Positions 1 to 13,300 of a DNA stretch of 64,000 nucleotides are shown piece after piece; the first letter of the stretch is position 1; the number at the start of each line of letters is the position of its first letter. A program made the position numbers and the translations under genes. The stretch comes from Antedon mediterranea (lineage: Eukaryota > Echinodermata > Crinoidea > Comatulida > Antedonidae): positions 25,108,501-25,172,500 of the forward strand of contig NC_092672.1 in the NCBI RefSeq assembly GCF_964355755.1. The letters are read 5' to 3'. A model generated the notes under the pieces. That model saw only the letters and a program-made list of their open reading frames with translations, did not search any database and was not told where the DNA came from.

Positions 1-27
1 TATGACTAATATGTTTATTTTGCATAG

Positions 28-2213
28 ATACAACAACTGCTACTCCTCTGTCTACAAGCTCATTAGAGACAGGTTAGTGGTTATTATTAGATCATGTATC
101 ATATGGACAGTTTGTCTGAAAATACATGAATATACATAATAGCATAACATCTTGGTGTCATTGATTTAATACTGGTACAGTATTCTTGATTATGACTAAT
201 GTATATGTTTATTTTGCATAGATGCACCTATTGCTGCTCCTTTGGCTGCAAGCTCATTAGGGACAGGTAAAGGTGAGTAACATTAGATAGGGCAGTGTTA
301 CAACCATTTATGTAGTACCAGCTATAATAAAACTACTGCTAAGAAAGAAACATTAAAGATATCATATCATTTATTTCATTTGAACAAATACAAACATGAA
401 AACAGAACAAATGTAAATCAATGAGGCAGGATTACCTAAAATAACAGCGGAGAAGCCAAAATAAGACATTCAAACATATTTAAAACATAATTAAAATACA
501 TTTTTTGGAAGAAAGTTAAAATTGCTGTATATGAATGACAAGATAGTTTAAATTGTATGAAGTTAAATGTATTACAGCAAAATCCACCACAGGTTAGCTA
601 ATTCCTCAAAATAATCAAAGCCGAACAAATCAGAATGGAATCGTGCTCATATTTCTTCTAACTTTCAGAAACATCAAATTATCAACATTATTTTTTTTGA
701 TATTATTAATTTGAATACTATAATAACAATTTTCAAATAGTAGACAAAACTTTTCTACGTAGGAAAGGTGGTCAAAATAATAACTAAAACATCCTTGAAA
801 ACAAAACAGCAATTTGTTAAGAGATTGATTCACACATATATATATAAACTTTTATGGGGATAAAAATGCAATAATTATCCATCATTTGTTTTGCAGAAAA
901 TACATTGCAAGAAAAGTATTTTATATTACTAAAATATAAATATGCTTATTTTGCGGTGAAACATTTTAAGATTTGTTTAAGAGTGACTAGTATCAATCAT
1001 AGTATAATAATTCTCAAACACTTGTTTTTGTAGTAAATACATCACAAGAACAATTCAACAAGTTGAAGTATGATCTTGGTTTACTCTATATTGGTGAGCG
1101 ACTGCTTTTGTTGAAATGCTGTCTATTTGAACACGTAGACTTACAGCACCTTGGCAAGTCAAGTTGCACAGCAAATTACCTATTAAACCAACTACATGAA
1201 CGTCGTTATATCACACCTACTAATGTCCGTCTGTTGCTAGAGGTGGCTGAGATTTCACAGTTGAAAGATGCTGAAGATCTCATAAATCAATATGTTGTAA
1301 CCAACAAGGTTCCAAACACTGATGAAGGAACAAAGTCAGTTTCACCATATAGGAAACGATTGTGCATGGCATTGCAGCAATTTGACCCACATAAGTTAAA
1401 TGATGTAATTGCTTACTATGGATTGAACTTATTAAGTTTACCAACAATTTGGGAATTAGTGTTTCACCTAGAAAGCAATAGAAAATTACTAGAAGAATCA
1501 GAAAGAAAGAGATTGGCTGAGCTTCTTGGACCAATCGCTGAGAGAATACTATTCAATGGTATGTATGTTGTATCATGTATAAACATCATTTATAACAATT
1601 GAAGTTAATTTATGTGATTTCTTACATACACAGTGTGATTATAAATAATATAAGCCATGTAAAGTATATTCAACTATAAATCTCATCATATTTAAATATT
1701 GATAGCATAACCTGCATCATTATACCAGAATTGTTAAAAGAGTAAAAATCAATCTCATAATTATACTGTAAGACATACATGTTAAGACCATTTGCACTGT
1801 ACACAATATCTTGTTTGACACAACTTTATCTATGTTTGTTAAAGAGTAATTACTAATTTTTAAGAACAGAAAGTTTACACATTTACATTTGAACACTTTT
1901 GCTGACATTAAAAGTCTTTTACACTAAAGAAAAAACTTGCCTATCACAAATAGGCCTATAGGCCTATGTGCATGGAAACATGCCCTTAGAAATAAGAATA
2001 CCTTTTTGAATGGGCCTGCCTTGCGTATGCATGCAAAAATCTATTAGAAAATATGTATTTTTAAAATGTGTTCCTATGTTTTTGTTATAGTTTTGTAAAA
2101 AAAAAAATGAAAACAAATTTGAATTGAATGTTACCTATGATGACTTAAATGGCCTGTTTCAACTATGATACTATACAATAAAAGTTTTTCTAATTTTTTT
2201 TTCAGATGAATGA
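28..2213 (+). CDS. 3' end of a death-effector-domain-like gene (exons 28-72, 222-272, 1034-1558, 2206-2213)
   Basis: Four exons join in phase. Two mini-exons, both after TGCATAG, encode similar Ala/Thr/Ser-rich linkers and look like a duplication. The 175-codon third exon (1034-1558, acceptor TTTTTGTAG, donor GTATGT) begins with an alpha-helical region of about 80 residues. Its spacing fits a death-effector domain: LYIGERLL, LLNQLHERRYITP, LLLEVAEISQLKDAEDLI. A second helical block follows (about residues 100-165). The last exon adds two codons and a TGA at 2211-2213. DED proteins act as adaptors in apoptotic and inflammatory signalling; that role here is inference. The gene is cut on the left by the window edge. 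The second mini-exon has two possible donors, GTAAAG at 267 and GTGAGT at 273. Confidence 0.6.
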
Positions 2214-2284
2214 GCAATTCCACTTCTATCCAAGCAGACAATTGAAAGAGTACCACAAACATGTGAAAATATCAAGACAATACT

Positions 2285-3300
2285 ATTGCCATGCAAGGCA
2301 ACCGAACGAGTAGGGTACCGTAACCAAAACGAGTATCATTACCATGCAAGACAACCAAACAAGTAGGGTACTATAACCAAAACGAGTATCATTACCATGC
2401 GAGAAAACCAAACGAGTAGGGTACCGTAACCAAAACGAATATCATTACTATGCGAGACAACCAAACAAGTAGGGTACCGTAACCAAAACTATTATCATTA
2501 CCATACGAGAAAACCAAACGAGTAGGGTACCGTAACTAAAACGAGTATCATTACCATGCAAGACAACCAAACAATTAGGGTACCGTAACTAAAACGAGTA
2601 TCATTACCATGCGAGACAACTAAACAAGTAGGGTATCGTAACCAAAACGAGTATCATTACCATGCGAGACAACCAAACGAGTAGGGTACCGTAACCAAAA
2701 CGAGTATCATTACCATGCGAGACAACCAAACGAGTAGGGTACCGTAACCAAAACGAGTATCATTACCATGCGAGACAACCAAACGAGTAGGGTACCGTAA
2801 CTAAAACGAGTATCATTACCATGCGAGACAACTAAACAAGTAGGGTATCGTAACCAAAACGAGTATCGTTACCATGCAAGACAACCAAACGAGTAGGGTA
2901 CCGTAACCAAAACGAGTATCATTACCATGCAAGACAACCAAACAAGTAGGGTACCGTAACCAAAACGAGTATCATTAATATACGAGACAAACAAAGGAGT
3001 AGGGTACCGTAACAAAAACGAGTATCATTACCATACGAGAAAACCAAACGAGTAGGGTAGGGTACCGTAACCAAAACGAGTATCATTACCATACGAGACA
3101 AACAAACGAGTAGGGTACTGAACCAAAAACGAGTATCATTACCATGCGAGACAACCAAACGAGTGGGGTACTGAACCAAAAACGAGTATCAATACCATGC
3201 GAGACAACCAAACGAGTATGGTATCGTAACCAAAACGAGTGGGTTATCGTAACCAAAACGAGTAGGACACAGTAACCAAAACAGGTTTCATTACCATGCG
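2285..3300. repeat. 53-bp minisatellite, about 19 copies
   Basis: Tandem units containing ACCATGCGAGACAACC and CGAGTAGGGTACC recur every 53 bp (for example at 2661, 2714 and 2767). The array starts about 70 bp after the stop codon of the DED-like gene, so it may lie in its 3' untranslated region. Reading frames across it are products of the repeat. Confidence 0.9.
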
Positions 3301-4457
3301 AGACGTACATGCAAACAAATACACATTGTGTGCACAATTTAAAAGTAAAAGACCTGCAATACCATAAGTTACAATTGTATTCATCTTTTCAGATTACGTC
3401 CATATGAAATCTTTAAAATATTGGTATGTTGCTGCTGATAACTTGACTTGGATAAATCGTATTTATTAATAATTATGGCGGCAGTACACAGCCACATGGA
3501 TAGATTGGAAGTTGAAGGCAAAAAAAACATTATTTTTAGATTGATAGTTGAAACCAATCAAACTGTGGTATGTTTGTAAATATCATTCGTTTTGTATATC
3601 CTTGTTGTCCTTTCGTATAATATAAATCATGTGCATTCCAATTTCAAACTTATTAACATTCACTTGGAAACAGAATAATGTATATATTATAAAGTGTCGA
3701 TCATTTTGTATATTCTTGTTTGTATTCATTATTCAGTTAAACATAAGTTTATAAAAACCATTACTTCTTAAGATGAAATACTTTGTTTTTTTAAATATAA
3801 TTAATCATTGGTGAACACTGGATTCTTGAAGGTCATCATGTGGATGTAAAATTCACATTTCACTGAGCATTCACAACCATTAAGAATAAATCTTAGTTAC
3901 AATAAGAATATTCTGCAATGACAGTCAGTTTTAATGCCAACTTTTTTTATAATTTAATTTTTTTACTGCCATATAATTAAGTTTAGTTTTTAAATGTTTG
4001 TTTTACTTTGTTTTTCTGAATAAAGAAACCTTTATATGTTAGTCTTTAACTGTGTATGATATTCATAAATTAACAACATGTATTTTTATGTATAAATTTA
4101 ATAATCATCAATTTTTCAAATTATATTCTTAATGCTAACTCCTTTTCATAACTATGATACCAGTTATTCCGATATTTACTTTTCAATTCAATTTCGTAAC
4201 CGATATATGGCTAGAAATCCCATTTCTAGCCGTCCAATCTAATGGAATGGTATTGATGCTTTTATACAACATACTTGTTATATAATCTATCCACATTTCT
4301 TGTTTTATGTAGTAAATATCATGTTTTTAATTGTTACCGTCTTTTCTTATTTGTTTTTAAGATTGCCAAACTTTAAACATATGTCGGGATTCTATTGTGA
4401 TAGTGAATCACACAATTATGCCCAGTCTCAGCTGAAATGTGTCTATGTGTTCACAAC

Positions 4458-4480
<23 letters not shown>
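3301..4480. other. AT-rich intergenic DNA, no gene seen
   Basis: No splice-bounded reading frame, recognisable repeat family or RNA gene was seen. Several AATAAA-like signals (for example around 4018) could end the transcript of the upstream gene. Confidence 0.5.
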
Positions 4481-4485
<5 letters not shown>

Positions 4486-4488
<3 letters not shown>

Positions 4489-4730
4489 CAACTGAGGACT
4501 AGTGCTGTTCCGCCGTACCACGCCGAGAATGTTAAAGAGTCGTTATCCAATCGAGTTCGAACAATACCATGAAAGCCTCAGTGGTCTAATGGTTAGGACA
4601 TCTGCATATCAAGCAGGCGGTTCGAGTCTCGGTTGGGGCGACTTTTTCTCATTCTCACCGATTTCCTCATCTTTATCGTTTCGAATTAATGTTCATTGCC
4701 TAATGTGTTTAATATATATATATATAAATC
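4486..4730 (+). mobile_element. tRNA-derived SINE
   Basis: After a (TA)n tract there is a tRNA-like module at about 4572-4645. It has an A-box-like TGGTCTAATGG and a B-box-like GGTTCGAGTCTC, followed by a non-tRNA tail. A second diverged copy lies inverted at about 9320-9520 and shares both the tRNA-like part and the flanking body. Two dispersed copies with a common body argue for a SINE rather than a working tRNA gene. Confidence 0.7.
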
Positions 4731-4749
4731 CAAAGGCAAATTACTGAAA

Positions 4750-4925
4750 AAAATGACAATGCTGTGGGTATCAGTGGCTGGATCTCAATGGAGATACAAA
4801 AATAAAAAGCGAAAAGCTAAATCAAAACGATAAAGTAAACAGCCAGAAAAGTTAGCAGAGCTTTCGGGCAACACTAGCCCTTCATCAGTGCAAGTGAAGG
4901 AATTTGGATAATGTCAGAGTATAAA
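4750..4925 (-). ncRNA. Hammerhead-ribozyme-like core in a dispersed element
   Basis: On the minus strand CTGATGA (4888-4882) is followed by a GGGC/GCCC hairpin (4880-4866) and then GAAA (4865-4862). This is the order of a hammerhead catalytic core. A GC/GC mini-stem follows (4861-4855). I could not build a convincing stem I. Such cores are known in Penelope-like elements and animal retrozymes. It could be chance or a decayed copy. Confidence 0.35.
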
Positions 4926-5581
4926 GCTGGCAAGTGCTCCCTGGGTGGACAGGAATAAAAGAAATATATATATATATATATTCTAAAAAGAGAGATGGAA
5001 CAAATAAACTGAAACAAAAACTTATTAAATCAAAAGAAAGTAAAACATGCAAACTAGATTGAAAATGAAAGCCATTTATTATACGATTGTACAGCAGCTA
5101 ATATGTTATGATACCATATTATAATAGGAATCAATTTATAAAATGTAGTGTTAACTGTCTCTGTCGGTTATTTTGTACTCCAAAGCGGATGTATTTTGTG
5201 ATTTAGTTTTATTACGAAAGGAAAATTATATAACACATTTTCAATATTTTTATATCACTATTTTGAATTTAAAGTATCTAATTTACAGTACTAAATTGTT
5301 TATATTTGTATGATAAAATATTATAAATGAATAAAAGCGGGATGATATTTCCATGAAATATTTTTAAATACCGTGATAATAATTTGTATATTTTGAGCTT
5401 AATTCATTTTAAATCTGTGTCGTTGTATTACATCCGGGTCTCTTTGGTTGCCGTTTAAATATCACGTCATCATTCATCATCATTGCCGTTCGTGTTCATT
5501 ATCATTGTCACTATCGTCATTATTATCAAATCATTCCAGTTTTTCAGGTAAATTCAATTTTTGTCAAAGTGGATAACTATT

Positions 5582-6503
5582 ACCGTATATTTCGGTGTAT
5601 AAGTCGCACTTTTGACACACAAATTTGACCTCTAAATTAAGGGTGCGTCTTATACACTGAACATAAATGCCTCACCACACAGATTGTACATCACCTATGT
5701 CATCACCTATAGATAGGCTATCGTCACCTCGTTTGCTAGGTTAGGCCTAGCTACAGTAACTAACTAACGTAACGGCAACCTGCTTCTGCCTAGTTTTCAA
5801 GGCATTTTAGCATGATGTTATACTAAATATGATGAAAAGATTTGTTCATTATGGCACTCCGATAAAATTTCATTTGTAAACGTTTACGTACGATTGGAAT
5901 AGTATTTATTTATACAGTAGTTATACGCACGATCGCCGTACCCCCAGTGCAAGCCCTTTCTTGGCGGCCACATGGTGTATTTATAGTTATACGCACGACC
6001 GCCGTCCCCTTAGCCTAGCGCAAGCCCTTCTTGGCGGCCACATGGTGTACGGTATTCGATTAGTATATTTTCCAGTTGATTATAGCATGGACCTAGCGTA
6101 TACACTTCTCGGATACATAGATACTAATCGAATACGATTGTCCGTGAAAACGTGCGCCCTCTCGAAATGATCGAGCGAGGCTAGCCCACACACGTACGTG
6201 TTACACACACGGTCATGCACTCGATGTTGCGGCGAAACTCATGAATAACAAGTTAGAAAGAACTTGTTGAGGCTGGGCGCGGCCGAGCCTAGGTATGAAA
6301 AAACCTAAATAAAGGACGCCGTTGTAGATATAACAAAATATATTATTACAATAATATTGATTACAATTTAAAAAAACATGGTTTTGATGAAAAATAAGGT
6401 GCGTCTTATACATCGACGATATAAAAAATACCGATATTTTACTCCCAGTTAGGGGGTGCGTCTTATACACAGGTGCGACTTATACACCGAAATATACAGT
6501 AAT
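5582..6503. mobile_element. Non-autonomous DNA transposon with terminal inverted repeats
   Basis: The left end TATATTTCGGTGTATAAGTC is the inverse complement of the right end, at about 6473-6500. A second inverted motif, GGGTGCGTCTTATACA, lies just inside each end. No transposase frame is present in the roughly 920-bp interior, so it would depend on an enzyme encoded elsewhere. I could not define a target-site duplication. Confidence 0.65.
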
Positions 6504-7157
6504 GTGACATTAAAATGGCATATGTAATTAACGTGGCCAAAATTACATTTCGATGATTATGTTGACACCTTAAATAATGAACAAAATATATATTGCGATA
6601 TTAATTTGATTAAAAAATCAGGATTAGGATATGACATTAAACAAAATTTAAAAAAAATGTTATCACCACTTAATACGAAACGATCTGGGAAGACAACTTT
6701 AGCTTATGGTTATAAAAGATATCTCTGATTATTTGATGATAATATGCTATTGTTTTGTTGTGATTGTTCATCATTGCATTCTTGCACATCAGAATCAGCA
6801 AACTGGTAAAAATAAATGTTAAATTGTATTAAATTGTATCAAGAAAAAAAAAATTAGATTAAAAATCATAAACTGAATGTTTATGATGTGAATACGGAGA
6901 ATATTTCATGAAAATTAACTGATTGACCATTTAATGAGGCGGAACCAAGCACAGGCAATCTCTCAGTAAATGAAATATACTCTATTCAACATTATTAGTT
7001 TTATAACACAGTACATATGATGATGTGTTAATTTAACATCATTAAAATAAGTACATGTATATGAGGATGTGTTAGTGATGAAGGAACATACTTCACATTG
7101 TAAAGTTTGTTGGTGCAGCGAAGATTGAAAATTGTGAGTTTTAAGTAAAAGGCCTAC

Positions 7158-7300
7158 CTCATCTGAATTCAATTCATTTAATTGTTCATCTAACTTGCGT
7201 TGGTGTAAACGAATTGAATATCCAATCATAGCATACTGTATGACATGTGCTGCCTCATGTCGTCTCTTTACATCTTCTCTCACCTTCCAGCCTCTCAAAC
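7158..7300 (-). CDS. Myosin exon 22, IQ motif
   Basis: Starts [10 protein letters not shown] and has [19 protein letters not shown]. Its donor GTAGGC is weak, so this may instead be the last exon, reading on to a stop at 6963. Confidence 0.65.
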
Positions 7301-10300
7301 CTACAACATATCAATTCTAATTAGTGACAATTAGTGGCTTTGTTTGGTAACAGCATGATGCCTGCAAGATATTTGGCATAACACTATTACAATCAATACC
7401 TGCTTGAATGATGACCACAGCTGCCTCTTGTTTACTTTTGGTTGCCAGGATCTTCCTCCACCATATCTGTATTACACCAGCACTTAAATTGAATTCCTTC
7501 AATCTTGCAACTTCAAGTTTATCCAACTAAATGAAAAATAACGGAATATAATAAATATACAATGATGCAGATTCTTACTTACTTTTTTACACTGACAAGC
7601 TAAAAACAAAGTATTATAATTTCGTGCTACAACTTTTTCATAATGTTATAAGATAGGAATTTTACTGATTTTCATTGACTTACACACATTAATGGGTAAT
7701 AATTTTTAATAAAACGGTATTTTTAAATTGTGTCAAATTAATTGTTCTTTTCTTTTTTATATTTATATACTTTTTTTAAAAACAAAAATGCCTCAATTTT
7801 ACATAATTATTTAGTCAATTTTGGTGAATTTCATATNNNNNNNNNNNNNNNNNNNNNNNNNNNNNNNNNNNNNNNNNNNNNNNNNNNNNNNNNNNNNNNN
7901 NNNNNNNNNNNNNNNNNNNNNNNNNNNNNNNNNNNNCACGACACTCATTCAGCTCTACTGCAAAGGTTTATATTATACAGATATTGCCTGCTTAGAGGTG
8001 AAATATAACAATTGACATCACAGAGGGAATGATATTTTTCTCGAGGAACTAAATATTACATCTGTAAAATATGTAGCAAAGTGTAAGTAGACTTGGCTGG
8101 GTCGGTTAGCCTAAGTAATAAGACTGCCTAGTTCACCTTACCTTGCCTAAGTAATAAGACTGCCTAGTTCACCTTACCTTGCCTAAGTAATAAGACTGCC
8201 TAGTTCACCTTACCTTGCCTAAGTAATAAGACTGCCTAGTTCACCTTATAAGTAATAAGACTGCCTAGTTCACCTTACCTTGCCTAGGTAATAAGACTGC
8301 CTAGTTCACCTTACCTTGCCTAGGTAATAAGACTGCCTAGTTCACCTTAGCTTGGCGAAAACTGACCGTATAAAGTCAAATAATTACTAATGATTCCTTT
8401 GCCATAAAATATTTACTTAAACTAATTAAAATTTAATTTATTCTACTGCAAATATAAAATAATTAAATTATTATTAAACTACTTTTAAGTACCTGTCCCT
8501 CTCTTAGGAATATCTTTGTTTTTCCAAACAAAAAGCTTTTCAATTTATTTTCTTTGTCTGCTTCAGCTAAAACCAGATTCGTAATAACAGCACATTTACT
8601 TTTTGTATCCAAATCTTTTACATCTTCTGAGTTTGACCTTATTAATAATTCATACCTCTTAAGAAAATCACTGTACAACATTCTATAAGAAAATTGTCAT
8701 TATCGTTCAGAATCAAGTATAACAAACAACACACTGGCAAGTATGTTAGTAGGTGTTCAACAGGTACAGTATGCACAGGGATATATATAGTATATATTAT
8801 AAACAACACACTAGCAAGTATGTTAGTAGGTGTTCAACATGTACAGTATGCACAGGGATATATATAGTATATATTATAAACAACACACTGGCAAGTATGT
8901 TAGTAGGTGTTCAACATGTACAGTATGCACAGGGATATATATAGTATATATTATAAACAACACACTGGCAAGTATGTTAGTAGGTGTTCAACATGTACAG
9001 TATGCACAGGGATATATATAGTATATATTATAAACATCACACTGGCAAGTATGTTAGTAGGTGTTCAACATGTACAGTATACACAGGGATATATATAGTA
9101 TATATTATAAACAACACACTGGCAAGTATGTTAGTAGGTGTTCAACATATACAGTATGCACAGGGATATATATAGTATATATTATAAACAACACACTGGC
9201 AAGTATGTTAGTAGGTGTTCAACATGTACAGTATGTACAGGGATATATATAGTATATATTATAAACATCACAGGCACAGAATAAATTCTATACCGCCCGG
9301 TGATATACTGAAATTCAATTAATTAATTTGAAACGATGAAGATGAGGAAATCTGTGAGAATGAGAAAAAGTCGCCTCCACCAAGATACAAACCCGGAACC
9401 TTCTGCTTGATGTCCTAACCATTAGACCACTGGGCTTTCATGGTATTGTTCAAACTCGATTGGATCGTCGTGGTAAGGCGGTATAGCACTAGTCCCTCAG
9501 TTGTACGCACACGCATCAGAGATCAAATTGATACGCCCTCATCTTTCAGTATATATATACATATATATATATATGTATTGTAAGTCCTATGAGCAAGCTG
9601 TTTAATTGGGATTGTAATAGTAAAAAATACAGTAAAATACAAATTACAACAAATAAGAAGGTTGTAACATGTTTAGTGCAACCTATAAAACAATACAACA
9701 CAACCATTTTAGTTTTTGCTTAATTATTCAATATCGAAAACAAACAGGTGTAAGCTGACCTGGTAGGGAAGCCTGTTGCACTGATATCAATTGTTTCAAG
9801 TTAACTTAACTAAACAAGGGTATCCACCAGTCATAGATGGGTACATTGTTAGTATAAAAAGAACACAAAACAATAGCTGTAAGCTGACCTGGTAGGGAAG
9901 CCTGTTGCACTGATCTCAATTGTTTCAAGAACACCGCAAGCACGTAATTGATTTATAACATGAACATTATCAAAGCTGTCTGGTTGACACTCAAGACTTG
10001 GTTTGATACAGCGGATGTAGTGAGGTGTTGTTTCATGTAAAGTAGCCATAAGACTGTCCAATGAATTCTAAGATATAAGATACAATTGTTAGATTGTTAC
10101 CCCGAAGATTACATGTAAAAACTGAATGGTATCAACCAAAATAAGTATAAGTAAATACAAAATGGATTGAGGAAATATGTCTGATAATCTAATAAAATAT
10201 CTTGCATATATTTATTATTATAAGTTACATTTTCAACAGAAGTTAAAAAAAAATTGGGAAGAAATAATTTGAGTGATCCTGCAGATGTTTATTTGATTTA

Positions 10301-13300
10301 TTTCAGCGTCATAAAAAACAATTTACAGATAAAATACAATTAATATAATATACAGGAAACAAAATATGAAACATCAACAATATACAAAAACAGGGATGCC
10401 GAGGATAAACCATAAAGGTCCTTGTTTCCATGTTTCTCCTTTTTTCAATAAAAAGCGAAAACAACAACAAAGCAAAAAAACCTATCTAAATTCTAAAGCA
10501 AGAGCTCAGTCTTGAAGCTATTTTTTCATACTAAATTCATCAAGAGTCTAAATTAAGTTTTGAATGAGTTTCAACTTTCAGGATTCTGTACCTTAAATTT
10601 TGATACCACTGTAGAAGTAGTCTTTTTGCCTTTTGTTTTACTTGGACTCTGAAAAAAATTCATAAAATTAACCTATTTTAGGTTAAACAGAACTACACTG
10701 TATTAACATAACTGATGCAAAGGCATTATAAATATCACACATTTATTCTTTGTTTAAAAGTTTCATGATGTAACATTGATGAAGACAGAACTTTAAAAGC
10801 AATGGTATAGTGTTAGTACAGTGTTACTACAGTGTTAGTACGGTGTTACTACAGTGTTAGTACGGTGTTACTACAGTGTTAGTATGTTGTTACTACATTG
10901 TTAGTATGGTGTTACTACATTGTTAGTATGGTGTTACTACATTGTTAGTATGGTGTTACTACATTGTTAGTATGGTGTTACTACATTGTTAGTATGGTGT
11001 TACTACATTGTTAGTATGGTGTTACTACAGTGTTAGTATGGTGTTACTACAGTGTTAGTATGGTGTTACTACATTGTTAGTACGGTGTTACTACATTGTT
11101 AGTACGGTGTTACTACATTGTTAGTATGGTGTTACTACATTGTTAGTATGGTGTTACTACAGTGTTAGTATGGTGTTACTACATTGTTAGTATGGTGTTA
11201 CTACATTGTTAGTATGGTGTTACTACAGTGTTAGTATGGTGTTACTACATTGTTAGTATGGTGTTACTACATTGTTAGTATGGTGTTACTACATTGTTAG
11301 TATGGTGTTACTACAGTGTTAGTATGGTGTTACTACAGTGTTAGTATGGTGTTACTACATTGTTAGTATGGTGTTACTACATTGTTAGTATGGTGTTACT
11401 ACAGTGTTAGTTTGATGTTACTATGGTGTTACTACATTGTTAGTATGGTGTTAGTATAGTGTTACTATGGTGTTTAAAAACAAATGATAAGATCAATCAC
11501 CTGTAAACTGGTAACATTAGCATCAACTAATTGTTGCACAAACTTCTTGCTGCTAATTTTAAGCAAATCTACAAGTTCTGCTGGAATACCATCCTAAAAC
11601 CATCAAATGATACACAATAGATTAACTAGTAAATGAACATTCACCTGTGTACACTGCACATCAAATCTAATGAGCAAATATAATGTAATAGCAATAAGGT
11701 TTCCATTCAAAGTAAATATTATAGGGATACTCGGAAAAAAAGCCATGGTAATAGGGCAGGAGGGCAAGTTGGTAAATTGATTGTTCGTTAACTTGATGAA
11801 ATTGTAATATTGGAGAGCATATGTGGTTAAATAGGTTGAAACACTCTTGTCGTTTTCTAAATTGAATTGTGTTAGTGAACCAATTCTTATTTTGATATAA
11901 AAACAGAGAAATGTAATACTGTAAGCTGAGCACGTACTCCAGACTGAAAAAAGATGGCAGCCGTAAATGTGTTCAAACATTATTTAACATAACAAATAAT
12001 AATCTAATATAATACATTCACATATTCTTGTCAAAGAACAGTGAAGATTTATAAATCGCAATGGAATGAATAAATTCTAGGTAATCTAGCATTTTTGTAT
12101 TTGAGGATCATATAGAATGCGTTCACGGTTATACGCTTAACACGCTGCATTGTGTATTGTTCTCACACAGATAGGCTCAACACAGGCATATAGCAGTGCG
12201 TACTGCGTAGGGCATATCTGATTGGTCGATTGAAAGCCGCTATTTTGTTGGTTTCCTCTCCATAGAGAATCACCTTTTGAACTGCGATAACAGAGCATAA
12301 TAATAGATAGAGCATTACCTATAGCTACAAACAGCCATTCATACATTTTACTGTGGTATTTATTTTCAGTTATAAGATTATGAGAAATGAGTTTAAACGA
12401 AGCAGATGCACTATTCCATAATTGTAATGCTTTGAGAAACTATTTATGAACTTCTAACCCCCTTTTTTTGTGAATATACTGTAAAACTGGCATTCAGTTG
12501 TAAGTATATTACCTTATTCTTTTCAATTAGACCATCCACTTGGTACGTAACTTTCTCTGCATAGTGATGCACAACAAAAGCTGGTGATGTCACTGATATA
12601 TGTGCACGAGATAAGCTTGCACTGCTGATGGTGTCAAGAAGAAACTCACAAAATGAACTTGGATCTGAATGTCTGTTTAACTTGCATTGCTATAAACAAG
12701 ATAAACTTGCAATTAGAAAGTAAATGACATAATAACATGATTGTGATCTTAGATGGACAGTCTAAGCACAACAACTTGTAGTTTGCAACTGGTTGTGGTG
12801 TTACTGTACTTTTGCACCTAACTCACTGGGCATAAGGTCCCTCACCATCACTGATGTGCAGCAGGTGAATATTGGGGTTAAGCTTGAGGTGCAAAAGTAC
12901 ATCAGCAGCAGGTTTTCTAGTGTAAACTAGGCTCAAAAGTCCATTATTTATCTTCTTACAAACTACAGTTTATTTATTGATTTGGGCAATCAAGACAAAC
13001 TATGGTTTTCAAGACAAACTATGCCTGTCGGGTAAAAACCACTTTTTTTCAAAATGTAAAATTCAAAATAGGAAGGAGTTATTATTTTACGACATACTGT
13101 ACTACGATTGAGAAAGGCGAATTCTTAATACAGCACTGGGACAACTCATCTTTTTGTTGTCATACATGCAGCATGGTTTCATGGTACAGCAGTTTATCTT
13201 TCAATAATAAGTACAAACTACAGAATACAGGTTGTCTTTTTCAACCATTATTTTTCGTCTTGCGAAAAACTATGACTTAGAAACTTATTGTTTGTATTTT

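Noticed and set aside
2285-3300. CRISPR-like array
   Set aside because: Units are contiguous with no unique spacers and the context is an animal genome, so it is a minisatellite.
4572-4645. Functional tRNA gene
   Set aside because: The tRNA-like part is embedded in a longer repeated body with a second copy at 9,300-9,545, and acceptor-stem pairing is imperfect.
8753-9252. Series of 63-residue plus-strand ORFs
   Set aside because: They are the same frame repeated by the 77-bp minisatellite; no start context or coding signal.
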